In this document: positions 34,294 through 43,592 of the stretch, piece by piece
Layout: each line of letters begins with the position of its first letter
Position numbering within the stretch: position 1 is the first letter of the stretch
Source: Devosia sp.
GTDB taxonomy: Bacteria > Pseudomonadota > Alphaproteobacteria > Rhizobiales > Devosiaceae
Length of the DNA: 53,657 nucleotides
Assembly: GCA_030680995.1 (NCBI GenBank)
Contig: JAUXUM010000080.1
Coordinates: forward strand, 1 to 53,657
Direction: 5' to 3'
The notes under the pieces: generated by a model
Told to the model about the DNA's origin: nothing
The model's input: the letters and a program-made list of their open reading frames with translations, nothing else
Database searches by the model: none
Translations under genes and position numbers: made by a program

Positions 34294-35604
34294 TCAGCTC
34301 TTGCTGGGGCTCGCTTCGAGCGCGGTCTGCATGCGCGCGGCCCAGTCAGCGACACTGAGGCGGCCGAGGGTCACTTCCTGCCAGCCGCGGGCCAGCGCAT
34401 CGGCTTCCTGGCCGCTCAGCAGCACTCCCACATGCAGCGTCGGGAACTTGATGATCTCGAGGATCTGCGAGAGCGCCTGGGATTTCGGCAGCAAGTTCGG
34501 ATCGACGTTCTTGTTCAGCGAGATGCCGCCGGCGATGGTGGTGAGGAGATTGGCATTCTCCGCCCCGGCGACGAATTTCACGAACTCAAACGCCGCTTCC
34601 TGCTTGGTGCTCCACTTGGAGACGCCGAACACCGAACTCTCGATTCCACTGAACTTCTTGGCCAGCGGCGCATCGGGCACGATGCTCGGCCAGCGCATGG
34701 CACCCACGTTTTCGTCACCGAGGGCTGCGCCGAACGCCGCCCAGTTGACCGCGTCGGCGATGATGGTGCTGGCAAAGGCGGCGTTGCCGCTCTGGAAGAT
34801 GTCGGCGCCGTCGGGCAGCATGCTGATCGAGGGCGCGCTGCTGTTGAACCAACCCCTCTCGCCAATGCTGGCCATGGCTTCCAGGATGCTGATCATCTTG
34901 GGATCGGTCCAGGGCATGTCGCCAGCCAGGACGGCGCGCATGTCGTCCTCCGTGAGGAAGTTGCGGGCGACTTCGGGAAAGTTCCAATAGGTCGGAAAGA
35001 CGCCGGTCATGCCGAGCGCGAGGCAGGTCTTGCCGATCGCCTTTACCGCGGTACAGGCCGCGTCCATCTCATCCCAGGTCTTGGGCGGATTTTCCGGGTC
35101 GAGACCGGCGGCGGCCAAGACCTTCTTGTTGTAGTACATAACGTTGCCCTGGTAGCCGAAGGGCAGGCCGTAGCACGGCTGGGCGGTATCGAAGTTCAGA
35201 CACCCGCCGCTATAAGTCAGCAGTTCCTGGCCGGCTTCAAGCACCTCCGCCGGCAATTCGACATAGGCGCTACGGCGATCGAAGAGTTCGAGCCCGGCAT
35301 TGTTCTCCATGACGTCCGGGCCGCTCTTGGTGGTGATATAGGGCCCCTGCACTTCCGGATAGCGGTCGAAGGGGACCGTCTCCAGCTCGACCTTGATGGC
35401 AGGATTGGCCGCCTCGAAGGCTGCCACGAGGGCGGTCCAGTATTCCGCGCCACCCGGCTGCCAGTTGAGGACGCGGATGGTAGTAACCTCCTGCGCCACC
35501 GCCGGCACAGAGAACGGCGCCATCAACGCCGCGACGAGGACTGCCGGGCCGGCAGCACGCAACAGCCAGCGGTGGTTCTGAAATCTCTTCGATTGTTCAC
35601 GCAC
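34294..35604 (-). CDS. Carbohydrate ABC transporter substrate-binding protein (CUT1 family)
   Basis: The 436-residue periplasmic protein has a long signal peptide (about 1-38, ending SVPAVAQE) and the extracellular solute-binding family 1 pattern: IRVLNWQPGGAEYWTALVAAFEAANPAIKVE, DVMENNAGLELFD and YYNKKVLAAAGLDPENPPKTWDEM. The GTG start at 35604 has an AGAAGGGAAC ribosome site. It is first of the operon binding protein-MalF-MalG-mutarotase. The substrate is unknown. Confidence 0.9.
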   Translation of the reverse strand: MREQSKRFQNHRWLLRAAGPAVLVAALMAPFSVPAVAQEVTTIRVLNWQPGGAEYWTALVAAFEAANPAIKVELETVPFDRYPEVQGPYITTKSGPDVMENNAGLELFDRRSAYVELPAEVLEAGQELLTYSGGCLNFDTAQPCYGLPFGYQGNVMYYNKKVLAAAGLDPENPPKTWDEMDAACTAVKAIGKTCLALGMTGVFPTYWNFPEVARNFLTEDDMRAVLAGDMPWTDPKMISILEAMASIGERGWFNSSAPSISMLPDGADIFQSGNAAFASTIIADAVNWAAFGAALGDENVGAMRWPSIVPDAPLAKKFSGIESSVFGVSKWSTKQEAAFEFVKFVAGAENANLLTTIAGGISLNKNVDPNLLPKSQALSQILEIIKFPTLHVGVLLSGQEADALARGWQEVTLGRLSVADWAARMQTALEASPSKS

Positions 35605-35935
35605 GTCGTGTTCCCTTCTGGTTGTGGATCGACCGATCTTGCGAATGAAGCCCGGTCAGGCGACTTCGTGTAGACCCCGCCGGCTGGCTCCCCCGCCGCG
35701 CCGACATCGCTGCATCAACTTCCATTCTCTTGACCTTCCGGGGGCCGCCGGACTGCCGACTTGCCCCCGTTACCCGTCACCAGGACACGGCCGCCATGTC
35801 GCAAGAAAGCGACCCCGGCCCGCACGCCCCCCCCGAGCGTCCTGCTGCCCTGCCCGATTTCGGTCGTTGGTCATAAGTTAGCACAAGACTGTCACATATG
35901 AAACGACAATTTCTTATACGAAAGTCAACTGGTTC
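35605..35935. promoter_or_regulatory. Promoter region of the sugar ABC operon with 20-bp-spaced repeats
   Basis: This 331-base gap holds no gene. At its far end ATATGAAA (35896-35903) and ATACGAAA (35916-35923) are direct repeats exactly 20 bases apart, the same spacing as in the IclR promoter, where the core is also TATGA. TTGACT on the minus strand (near 35925) could be a -35. The middle part is GC-rich and shows nothing further. Confidence 0.45.
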
Positions 35936-37024
35936 TCAGGCCATTTCCGGCACAACGCCGCCGAGGCGGCTGGACCTGAGCGCCGCATCGACCAGCGCCA
36001 TGGTCTTGATGGAGTCGTGCACGTCGGTATCCAGTACGTCGTCTTCCCCGGCCGCGAAGCGCTGCAGGTTCGACATCACCGCCCCAAAGGCGTCCGGCAC
36101 CCGTTCTCCGACGAGCGGGACCTGGGTCCATGCCCCGCCCTCAACGACCATTTCCAGCATTTCGGGCACCGGGTTCACGTAGTCGACGAGATAGCCCAGC
36201 GTGAGATGGGCGCAGCCCTTCGTGCCCTCGACCCGGATCGTCGCTTCGACATGCTCCGGCCCATAATTGTAGGTGTGGTTCAGCGAGAGGCAGCAGCGCG
36301 CCTTGTCGCCATAGTCGAGGATGATGCTGCTGCGGGCGTCCTTGAGCATGGGATAGCGTGGATGCTGCACGGTCTTGGCGTAGACGCTGACCGGTTCCCC
36401 GAGCAGGGAGCGGATCCAGTCGATATAGTGCACCGAGTGCAACGGAATTTCGACAGCATCGAGATGCGGGATGAACGACCACAATTCCCAGGGCATGTAG
36501 ACGGCGAGCCGGACTTCGACCTCGACGATGTCGCCCAGCATCCCGCGCCGCGCCGCATCGCGTATGGCCAGCATCGAGGGTGTGAAGCGCAGCTGGAAAT
36601 TCGTCGCCGCGGTGATGCGGCGCGCATCGATGGCCTTGATGATCTGCCGGGCCGCCGGCAGGCCGGTGCCGAGCGGCTTCTGGACCAGCGCCACGCCGCC
36701 GGAGGGCAGACGCTCTACAGTCTCCAGAATGGCCTTGGGCGGCAGCGCCAGATCGAAAATGCCGTTCGTCCCGGTGCTGGCAACGGCCGCCTCAAGGCTT
36801 TCATGCACAATGGGCACGCCGAAGTCGTCCGCCACGCTGCGCGCCCGCGCCGTGTCGATGTCGTAGATGCCCGCTACCGGCAGGCCGATCTTGCGATAGG
36901 CCGGCAGGTGTCCGTCGCGCACGATTCCCCCCGCCCCGATGATGGTGATCGGCCTCGGGCGGCTCGGCATGGGCCAGCTCTGCCGGAGATCGGCAAACGA
37001 GGCGTTGGACAATCCACTCTGCAT
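35936..37024 (-). CDS. Gfo/Idh/MocA-family oxidoreductase
   Basis: The 362-residue NAD(P)-dependent sugar dehydrogenase has the nucleotide fold ITIIGAGGIVRDGHLPAYR, the QKPLG variant of the EKP motif (catalytic Lys) and the C-terminal beta domain with PHLDAVEIPLHSVHYIDW, giving an Asp/His pair. ATG 37024 has a CAGGAG site; the track ORF to 37432 is extended through the promoter. It lies upstream of the sugar transporter genes, same strand, and is divergent from the glycoside-hydrolase-like gene, so it probably oxidises the sugar released and imported by this locus. Confidence 0.9.
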   Translation of the reverse strand: MQSGLSNASFADLRQSWPMPSRPRPITIIGAGGIVRDGHLPAYRKIGLPVAGIYDIDTARARSVADDFGVPIVHESLEAAVASTGTNGIFDLALPPKAILETVERLPSGGVALVQKPLGTGLPAARQIIKAIDARRITAATNFQLRFTPSMLAIRDAARRGMLGDIVEVEVRLAVYMPWELWSFIPHLDAVEIPLHSVHYIDWIRSLLGEPVSVYAKTVQHPRYPMLKDARSSIILDYGDKARCCLSLNHTYNYGPEHVEATIRVEGTKGCAHLTLGYLVDYVNPVPEMLEMVVEGGAWTQVPLVGERVPDAFGAVMSNLQRFAAGEDDVLDTDVHDSIKTMALVDAALRSSRLGGVVPEMA

Positions 37025-37103
37025 GCGGAGACTCCTGGTTGGCACCTGTGGCGCGGAACGGCGAGACAGGACGCCGTGCACGCAGTTTGTATCACTAACG
37101 ATA

Positions 37104-37129
37104 GTTGATGTTGATATTTGATATTGATG
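37104..37129. promoter_or_regulatory. TTGATR repeat array in the divergent promoter
   Basis: Four hexamers TTGATG, TTGATA, TTGATA, TTGATG (37105-37129, a single T in the middle) form a regular array between the MocA-type dehydrogenase and the glycoside-hydrolase-like gene. The 10-mer TGATATTTGA (37112-37121) is identical to one half of the repeat upstream of the IclR gene. It is a candidate operator for both divergent units. Confidence 0.5.
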
Positions 37130-37223
37130 CTGTTTTACTCTGTCAAGGACGGCAATAGGCGCCAGATGGAACGCCGCCGCGATCGGATTGGAGGCTGCTG
37201 TGGATGAGTCGGAGACAACCGGA

Positions 37224-38873
37224 ATGACGAGCACGATGGCAATCGCGGGAATCGAGGCCCATCCGCACGCGACGCGACGCCTGCGCGAGTCCTTCCCCGA
37301 CATCGACTTCGTGCCCGCCCCCGTTGCAGCGGACGTGCCGGTCGTCCGTTTCGCCGAAGACCCCTCGCTGGTCGAAGGCGGCTTCATCATTTCGACGCAC
37401 GCGCGCGCAGGCGGGCCGGCCGAGATCCTCATTACCGGCGGCCCGTTCTCGGGTGTTATCTATGGCACCGAGGAACTTATCCGCCGCAGCGGCAGCCGGC
37501 TGGATGCAGCGGCGCTCGGTACTGCCCCGATCGCGGATGCCCCCGGCCTGCCCTATCGTAGCGTCTGGACCTGGGATCATTCCACCAATTGGGAACTCTC
37601 CCAGATCGGCCAGCAGGAGATCGGCGTGTTCAACCCCTTCCAGAAGCCGCCCGGCGGGTTTCTGGCCGACTACAAGCGGCTGGTGGACCACTGCAGCCGC
37701 AACCGCATCGCCGGTGTGATCGTCTACGGGTTCCTTCGCGACAGCCACGGCGGGATCGAAGCGGGGCATGAGCTCTGCCGCTATGCCAATGAGCGTGGGG
37801 TGCGCATTATCCCCGGCATCGCCATCGGCGCCTATGGCGGCGTCTATTGGGAAGGCAGGCACAGGTACAACCTCGCCACCTGGCTCAAGGCCAACCCCCA
37901 ATTCGAAGCGCAGATGGAAAAGGAGATCGGGTTCCAGATCGCAGATCTCGCCTTCCCGCTAAACTTTCCCCATTCCGACTACACCATGACCGCCTGCCCC
38001 AGCGCGCCCGAAACCATCGAATGGATGGAAGAGGCCGTCGCCTGGCTGGCCGAAACCTTCGACATCGGCGGCATCAATATCGAGAGCGGCGATTACGGCG
38101 TCTGCGGCTGCCGGCGCTGTGTCGCCCGCCGCGCCAATCCCACCGAAGCGGACCGGCGCAGGGACCAGTACGGCGATTCCTGGTCGCACACCGACATGGC
38201 CGAGAACTTTCCGCGCCTCTATCGCGCCGCCACCGCCAAGAAGCCGAACCTTTGGATGTACTGCGAGATGCAGTGGGACAATCTGCTCGATCCGGTCGCG
38301 CGGGAGGCGCAAGAGCGCCTGCCCAAGGGTGCCATCTACCAACATACGGTCAACCGCAGCTTCTGGAGCACGCTCAAGACCACCCTGACCCGGGACTATG
38401 TCGAGGCGCTGCCCACCCAGCCCAACGTGCTGCGCTGCCAGTTCGCCTGCCAATGGAATGGCGACGAGCGCACCGAGCGCTATGCACTCAATGCCGCGAC
38501 CTTCGCCGAAATGTCGCACAAGGCCCTAGAAGCGGGCATGCAGGGCATCACCGTCTGGGCCGAGCCTTCCGCCTATCACGCAACGGTGGAACTGAGCTAT
38601 CTCGCCTTCGCCCGCTTCGGCTGGGAGCCCACGCTGACCTGGGAGCGGTTCCTGGACGAGGACGCCGCGCCCATGCTGGGCGGCCGCGCCGCCGCCGACC
38701 GGTTCGTCGCCATCGCGTCCGAAATCGACGCCAACCAGACCCTGCCGGTCGAGCGCCTGGCCCAATTGCGCCAAGAGGCGCTGCAGGAGTGCGTCGACAA
38801 GACCGGCGAGCCGGCCCGCCGCTGGCTGACGCTGGGCGAACAGATCGCCCGGCGCGAATATATGGGGCGTTGA
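37224..38873 (+). CDS. Glycoside-hydrolase-like protein, family not identified
   Basis: The 549-residue protein has no signal peptide. The N-terminal 90 residues (GGPFSGVIYGTEELIRRSG) look like the alpha/beta domain that precedes the barrel in GH20 and alpha-glucuronidase-type enzymes. The rest looks like a TIM barrel with acidic loops, for example GGINIESGDYGVCGCRRC and GITVWAEPSAYHATVELSY, where conserved Glu residues could be catalytic. The CxC..C segment could bind a metal. ATG 37224 has GTCGGAGACAACC upstream; the track start at 37188 is a TTG. It overlaps the start region of the amidohydrolase and is divergent from the dehydrogenase. It is likely an intracellular enzyme on an imported glycoside; I cannot assign a family. 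Confidence 0.7.
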   Translation: MTSTMAIAGIEAHPHATRRLRESFPDIDFVPAPVAADVPVVRFAEDPSLVEGGFIISTHARAGGPAEILITGGPFSGVIYGTEELIRRSGSRLDAAALGTAPIADAPGLPYRSVWTWDHSTNWELSQIGQQEIGVFNPFQKPPGGFLADYKRLVDHCSRNRIAGVIVYGFLRDSHGGIEAGHELCRYANERGVRIIPGIAIGAYGGVYWEGRHRYNLATWLKANPQFEAQMEKEIGFQIADLAFPLNFPHSDYTMTACPSAPETIEWMEEAVAWLAETFDIGGINIESGDYGVCGCRRCVARRANPTEADRRRDQYGDSWSHTDMAENFPRLYRAATAKKPNLWMYCEMQWDNLLDPVAREAQERLPKGAIYQHTVNRSFWSTLKTTLTRDYVEALPTQPNVLRCQFACQWNGDERTERYALNAATFAEMSHKALEAGMQGITVWAEPSAYHATVELSYLAFARFGWEPTLTWERFLDEDAAPMLGGRAAADRFVAIASEIDANQTLPVERLAQLRQEALQECVDKTGEPARRWLTLGEQIARREYMGR

Positions 38874-38875
38874 GC

Positions 38876-39793
38876 GTGGCCGGAGACCGGTCATTGCGCG
38901 ATGCGGGCGGGCTCTATTGCGGCCCGGTCGTCGACGCCCACCATCATCTGTGGGACCTCTCGCTGGGCCGCCACCCGTGGCTGAAGCCGGCCGCGGGCGG
39001 CGACAGCGAGCTGGCCGGCGACCATATCCCCGCCGACTACGCGCGCGCTGCGGCGGGCCACAACGTGGTCGCGACCGTCCATGTCGAAGCCGGCTGGGAC
39101 GCGGACGATCCGTTCGGGGAAATCGCCTGGCTCGACAGCCTCGACAAGCCGCACGGCATCGCCGCGCGCTACGTCGCCCATGCACGCCTCGCGGACCCCG
39201 GGGTCGAGGCGGTGCTCGACCGCCACGCCAGCCACCCGCGGATCGCCGGCATCCGCGAGATCGTGAGCTGGCATCCGGATCCGGCAAAGTCCGCCAGCGC
39301 AAGAAACGACAGGATGGACGATCCAGCCTGGCGCCGGGGCCTTGCCGCGCTGGGGCGGCTTGGCCTGTCGTTCGACCTGTTGATTTCGCCCTTTCAGTTG
39401 GCCGACGCGCTCCGCCTCGCCGGCGACTTCCCCGACATTGTCTTCGTGCTCAACCATTGCGGCTCGCCAATGGACCGGGACCCCGACGGCATGTCGCGCT
39501 GGCGCCACGGCCTCAAGGCCCTCGCCGCGGCGCCCAATGTCGCGCTCAAGATCTCCGACCTCGTCGCCTACGATCCCAGTCCGACGCTGGCCACCCTCGG
39601 CGACGTCGTCCGCACCTGCCTCGACTGCTTCGGCACCGGTCGCGCGATGCTGGCGAGCGACCACCCGGTCGAGGCGCTGCACGCCTCCTTCCGCGAAACA
39701 TATGGCGCCTTCAAGTTCATACTTGCCGACCTCACCGACGACGAGTCGATCGCCCTGTTTTCTGGAAACGCCCTGAGGTTCTACAAGTTCTGA
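38876..39793 (+). CDS. Amidohydrolase-2 family lactonase (L-fuconolactonase-like)
   Basis: The 305-residue TIM-barrel hydrolase has VVDAHHHLWDLS (the HxH metal pair), FVLNHCGSP, LKISDLVAYD and MLASDHPVE (late Asp), the pattern of the fuconolactonase/LigI-like group. It would open a sugar lactone made by the dehydrogenase in this locus. The true gene is masked in the track by a long shadow from 37847. GTG 38876 is chosen; TTG 38870 overlaps the upstream stop as TTGA and is equally possible. It is coupled to the glycoside-hydrolase-like gene. Confidence 0.85.
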   Translation: MAGDRSLRDAGGLYCGPVVDAHHHLWDLSLGRHPWLKPAAGGDSELAGDHIPADYARAAAGHNVVATVHVEAGWDADDPFGEIAWLDSLDKPHGIAARYVAHARLADPGVEAVLDRHASHPRIAGIREIVSWHPDPAKSASARNDRMDDPAWRRGLAALGRLGLSFDLLISPFQLADALRLAGDFPDIVFVLNHCGSPMDRDPDGMSRWRHGLKALAAAPNVALKISDLVAYDPSPTLATLGDVVRTCLDCFGTGRAMLASDHPVEALHASFRETYGAFKFILADLTDDESIALFSGNALRFYKF

Positions 39794-40028
39794 TTTGGGT
39801 AGAGTCCCGGTTTGAAGTTCCGGGACGACGGAATAGCTATCAAACGGAGAACCGGCTGCCTGATCCATGACGGCTCGTGGCGCAGTACCTAAGCGAACAC
39901 TGGGGCGACGTTCAAGTTCGCCACCTGGGTTGAAGGCACCAGGGTTCCAATGCTCGGCGCTCAAGGTTGCGCAGAATTTCGCGCCCTCTTGCTTCCACAG
40001 TGCTCCCACGGGGCGCTGGAACGCAAAA

Positions 40029-40046
40029 GGCGCCCCGGAGGGCGCC
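40029..40046 (-). terminator. Rho-independent terminator of the tRNA gene
   Basis: GGCGCCC-TCCG-GGGCGCC on the minus strand is followed by TTTT, 30 bases after the tRNA 3' end. Confidence 0.75.
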
Positions 40047-40075
40047 TCTTAAGGATCTGATATTTCAATAGAATT

Positions 40076-40152
<77 letters not shown>

Positions 40153-40207
40153 TCAATTTAGTACTTTTGCGCCAGAAAAGCTGCGGCCATCGCCGCGACG
40201 CAGAGCC

Positions 40208-40236
40208 TATATAGGGGGTGCGCCATGCCTTCTCAA
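40208..40236 (-). promoter_or_regulatory. Promoter of the initiator tRNA gene
   Basis: On the minus strand TTGAGA (40231-40236) and TATATA (40208-40213) are separated by exactly 17 bases. A GC-rich discriminator follows, as in stringently controlled stable-RNA promoters. The tRNA begins about 55 bases downstream. Confidence 0.7.
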
Positions 40237-40358
40237 GGTCAAAAGCGCCTCGCGTGACAGTTTTTTGACCGCACCGGCGCGATCGCACCATCGCCCCTTG
40301 CCGATGAAGCCTCATGACCTTAGGGTTCCGGCGCTTTTCCTGCGCTTGGGGTCTGTCA

Positions 40359-41396
40359 ATGAAGAAGAAGAAGCTCGGCCGTACCGATATCGAGGTCTCC
40401 GAAATCTGCCTCGGCACCATGACCTGGGGCCGCCAGAACACCGAGGCCGAGGGCCACGCACAGATGGACTACGCGCTCGATCGGGGCATCAATTTCTTCG
40501 ATACCGCCGAACTCTACGCCGTGCCGCCGATCCCGGAGAGCTACGGCAAGACCGAGGAGATCATCGGCTCCTGGTTCAGGAAATCCGGCAAGCGCGACCA
40601 GGTCGTGCTCGCCTCCAAGGTCGCGGGCGGCGGCACGCGCTGGATTCGCGGTGGGCGCGGCGTCGATCGGCAAAGCATACGGGAGGCGGTCGAGGGAAGC
40701 CTGAGACGCCTGCAGACCGACCGCATCGACCTCTACCAGATCCATTGGCCACGTCGCGGCCACTATCATTTCGAGAACTCCTGGACCTATGACCCCTACC
40801 GGCAGAACCGGGAAGAGGTACTGCCCAATATCCTCGAAGTGCTCGAAACCTTCAGCGAGTTGGCGAAGGAGGGCAAAATCCTCAACATCGGCCTCTCCAA
40901 CGAGAGCGCCTGGGGCACCATGCAATATCTGCGCCTGAGCCATGAACGCGGCCTGCCGCGCGTGCAGACCATCCAGAACGAATACAATTTCCTGCGCCGC
41001 TACTACGACATGGACTTGGCCGAACTCGCCTTCCACGAGGATGTCGGGCTGCTCGCCTATTCGCCGCTCGCCGCGGGGGCCATTTCCGGAAAGTATCTGG
41101 GCGGGGCGCTGCCGCCAGGCACGCGTGGAGCCCTGGCCGGTTCTGCCTATCGCAACAACGCGCTGACCGAGCCCGCGATTCGCGCCTACATCGCGCTCGC
41201 GCGGAAGCACGGCCTCGACGTCTGTCAGATGGCCCTGGCCTTCTGCCTCACCAAGCCGTTCATGACCTCGGTGATCATCGGCGCCACGACGATGGAACAA
41301 CTCAAGAGCAATATCGATGCGGTGGACCTGCGGCTGGGTCAGGATGTGCTGGAGGACATCCAGCAGATCTTCATGCGCTATCCGCGGACACTCTGA
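40359..41396 (+). CDS. NADP-dependent aldo/keto reductase (Tas-like)
   Basis: The 345-residue TIM-barrel oxidoreductase reduces carbonyl compounds. The tetrad is visible: Asp and Tyr in FFDTAELY, Lys in VVLASKVAG, His in LYQIHWP. The NADP segment is SVIIGATTMEQLKSNI near the C-terminus. It starts MKKKKLGRTDIEVSEICLGTMTWG, close to E. coli Tas. ATG 40359 is chosen; the track start 40314 adds unlikely residues. It stands alone. Confidence 0.92.
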   Translation: MKKKKLGRTDIEVSEICLGTMTWGRQNTEAEGHAQMDYALDRGINFFDTAELYAVPPIPESYGKTEEIIGSWFRKSGKRDQVVLASKVAGGGTRWIRGGRGVDRQSIREAVEGSLRRLQTDRIDLYQIHWPRRGHYHFENSWTYDPYRQNREEVLPNILEVLETFSELAKEGKILNIGLSNESAWGTMQYLRLSHERGLPRVQTIQNEYNFLRRYYDMDLAELAFHEDVGLLAYSPLAAGAISGKYLGGALPPGTRGALAGSAYRNNALTEPAIRAYIALARKHGLDVCQMALAFCLTKPFMTSVIIGATTMEQLKSNIDAVDLRLGQDVLEDIQQIFMRYPRTL

Positions 41397-41462
41397 GCGC
41401 GACCATCCCAATCGCGTTTTTCACGGTATAATTAAACGACGAATCGTTCTGACGGGCTGCCG

Positions 41463-42158
41463 ATGACGCTGATCGCCACGCTGTTTCCGCTGCTCTGCTG
41501 GTTTACCTACAATTACGGCGTCCCGCTGATCGAGCGCGTCCGGCCGTCACTGTCGGTGATCATGAGCATGCAGCGCCGGCGCTGGGTGGCCAACGCCGCG
41601 CGGCGGGAATCGCCGCTCGACGCCATCCTGGCAGGCAATCTCATGGGCGCCGTGAGCTTTCTTGCCTCGACCTCGGCGCTGCTGGTGCTGGCTGTATTTG
41701 CCGCCTTCGGCCAGTTGCCGGCACTGATGGGAGCGCTCAAGACGGTGGAGATCGGTAGCAGCTACTCGGTTCCCGAAGTCCAGATCCATCTGGTGGCGAT
41801 GCTGGCAATCTTCGTGCTGTCCTTCTTCGCCTTCACCCTGGCCCTGCGCCAGTTCAACCATTTCTGCATCATGCTGGGCGCCATCGATCATACCGGGCAC
41901 GTCACCGAGACCGAGATCGACGCCATCGCCCAGCTCAACTCGCTGGCGGCCAAGAACTTCAACAACGGCATCCGGGCCTTTTATTTTTCGGTTTCGATGG
42001 TCGCCTGGTTCGTCAACGAATGGTTCTCGATCACCGCCAGCCTGTTGACTGTCGGCTTCCTCATCCACCGCGAGTTCTTCTCGACCGCGCACCGTCTGGC
42101 CGCTTCTGCCGCGGTCATCGCCAGCCGCCGCGAGCAGCAAGCGGCCCCGGGCGCCTAA
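41463..42158 (+). CDS. DUF599 family membrane protein
   Basis: The 231-residue protein has four predicted helices (about 2-20, 60-85, 110-130, 170-205) and the family start CWFTYNYGV followed by the motif RRRWVANAARRESPLDAILAGNLM. Function is unknown in this family. It overlaps the convergent Sel1 gene by four bases at the 3' ends. Confidence 0.88.
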   Translation: MTLIATLFPLLCWFTYNYGVPLIERVRPSLSVIMSMQRRRWVANAARRESPLDAILAGNLMGAVSFLASTSALLVLAVFAAFGQLPALMGALKTVEIGSSYSVPEVQIHLVAMLAIFVLSFFAFTLALRQFNHFCIMLGAIDHTGHVTETEIDAIAQLNSLAAKNFNNGIRAFYFSVSMVAWFVNEWFSITASLLTVGFLIHREFFSTAHRLAASAAVIASRREQQAAPGA

Positions 42159-43456
42159 TTCTCGATCTTGCCCGGCGGATAGGTCTTGGGCCCGCTCTCC
42201 GGCTGCGCCGTTGCCGGCGCCAGCAACCGGTCGAGATTGTCGCGGCCCAGCTGATAGCCGGCATCGGCGCTGCGTTGATAATACTCGATCGCCTTGTCGC
42301 GGTCGGCTTCGACGCCGAGCCCGTGCTCATGGATATGGCCCATATTGTTGAGCCCGACCGGATTGCCGCTGTCGGCGGCGAGCTGCGTCCAGCGCAACCC
42401 CTCCGCGTGGTCGACGCCCGTGCCGGTGCCGTCGAGGTAGAGAAGTCCCAGATTGACCGCGGCGCGCATCTCGCCGTTTTCGGCGGCGCTGCGGTAAAGC
42501 GCGAGTGCCCTGGCATAGTCCTGGCTCACGCCGCGCCCATCCTCGTAGAGCAGCGCCAAATTGTGCTGCGCCAGCGCCAGGCCCTGGTCGGCGGCACGCC
42601 GATAGAGTTCCGCCGCCTGGACGGCGTCGGCGGCGACGCCATAGCCGTTCTCGGTGAGATAGCCCAGGTCGTTCTGTGCCTGCATGTCGCCCTGATCGGC
42701 GGCGCCCTGGTAGTAATCGGCGGCGCGATAATAGTCGACCGGCGTGCCGAGACCCAGCTCGTAGATCCGGCCCAGGCTGTGCTGGCCGCGGGTGTCGCCA
42801 TGGTCGGCGGCGCGCTGCAGCCAGGCAGCCGCGGCGATGTAGTCGTGAGCCACCCCCAGCCCTTCTTTGTACATCAGCCCAATATTGGTCTCGGCGCGGG
42901 GCAGGCCCCGTTCGGCCGCGGTGCGGTACCAGAATGCGGCGCGCGCGTAGTTCTGTTCGACCCCCTCGCCCAGATCGTAGGACAGACCGAGGCTGTTCTG
43001 CGCCGGCGCGAAGCCCGCTTCGGCCGCGATTACCAGCATTTCGGCGCCGCGCGCCATGTCCTGCTCGACTGCATCCGCCGATATCAGCATGTCGCCGTAC
43101 AGCGTCAGCGCTACGGCATTGCCCGCTGCCGCCGCTTCCTCGAGCAGCGGCGTGGCCAGTTGCTTTTGGGCGCCGGCATAGTAGGCGCGCCCAAGCCAGG
43201 CTTTCATCTGGGCCGAACCGGGATCTTCGGCAAGCGCCGCCGCGCAGGCCTCGATGGCAGCGTTCGCATCGATCTGAGCGGTATCCCTGCCGCCCGTCTC
43301 GAAGCCGGCCTCCCACCGGCTCGCAGCTTCGGAGGCGCACCATTCACCAGCCGATTGGGCGAAGACGACTGTTGCCAACAATGAGAGCGGCAAGGCCACG
43401 GCCAATGAAGCGCCGACCCGGCGCCACTGAAATGCTGACGGCGCTGACGATCCCAT
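42155..43456 (-). CDS. Sel1-repeat (TPR-like) secreted protein
   Basis: The 433-residue protein has a signal peptide (about 1-33, ending ATVVFAQ), a short TPR-like segment (about 60-110; EACAAALAEDPGSAQMKAWLGRAYYAG), then about eight Sel1 repeats of 36 residues from residue 120 to 415, each with the A....LG..Y..G.GV..D...A..W...AA pattern. Such proteins scaffold protein-protein contacts in the periplasm or envelope. The C-terminal tail is TAQPESGPKTYPPGKIEN. It ends against DUF599 by four bases. Confidence 0.9.
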   Translation of the reverse strand: MGSSAPSAFQWRRVGASLAVALPLSLLATVVFAQSAGEWCASEAASRWEAGFETGGRDTAQIDANAAIEACAAALAEDPGSAQMKAWLGRAYYAGAQKQLATPLLEEAAAAGNAVALTLYGDMLISADAVEQDMARGAEMLVIAAEAGFAPAQNSLGLSYDLGEGVEQNYARAAFWYRTAAERGLPRAETNIGLMYKEGLGVAHDYIAAAAWLQRAADHGDTRGQHSLGRIYELGLGTPVDYYRAADYYQGAADQGDMQAQNDLGYLTENGYGVAADAVQAAELYRRAADQGLALAQHNLALLYEDGRGVSQDYARALALYRSAAENGEMRAAVNLGLLYLDGTGTGVDHAEGLRWTQLAADSGNPVGLNNMGHIHEHGLGVEADRDKAIEYYQRSADAGYQLGRDNLDRLLAPATAQPESGPKTYPPGKIEN

Positions 43457-43592
43457 CTCACGCTCCCTCCCTGTCCTTGCCCGTGGACTTTACAGGCGAC
43501 ACCGCGGGTCCGGCAAGCTGCCCGCCCCGGGACCTGAGCTCGTTGTCGCGCCGATCTATCCAACGCCGTGGACTTTATGGCAGAAGCGGCAT

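Noticed and set aside
34294-35604. Assigning the second CUT1 operon to L-rhamnose (rhaSTPQ)
   Set aside because: Rhizobial rhamnose transport is of the ribose type with rhaK and an isomerase or dehydrogenase set; only the mutarotase points to rhamnose, so the substrate is left open.
35891-35910. CTGTCAC-like Pho half-site before the sugar operon
   Set aside because: There is only one half-site and no 11-bp repeat, unlike the ugp promoter.
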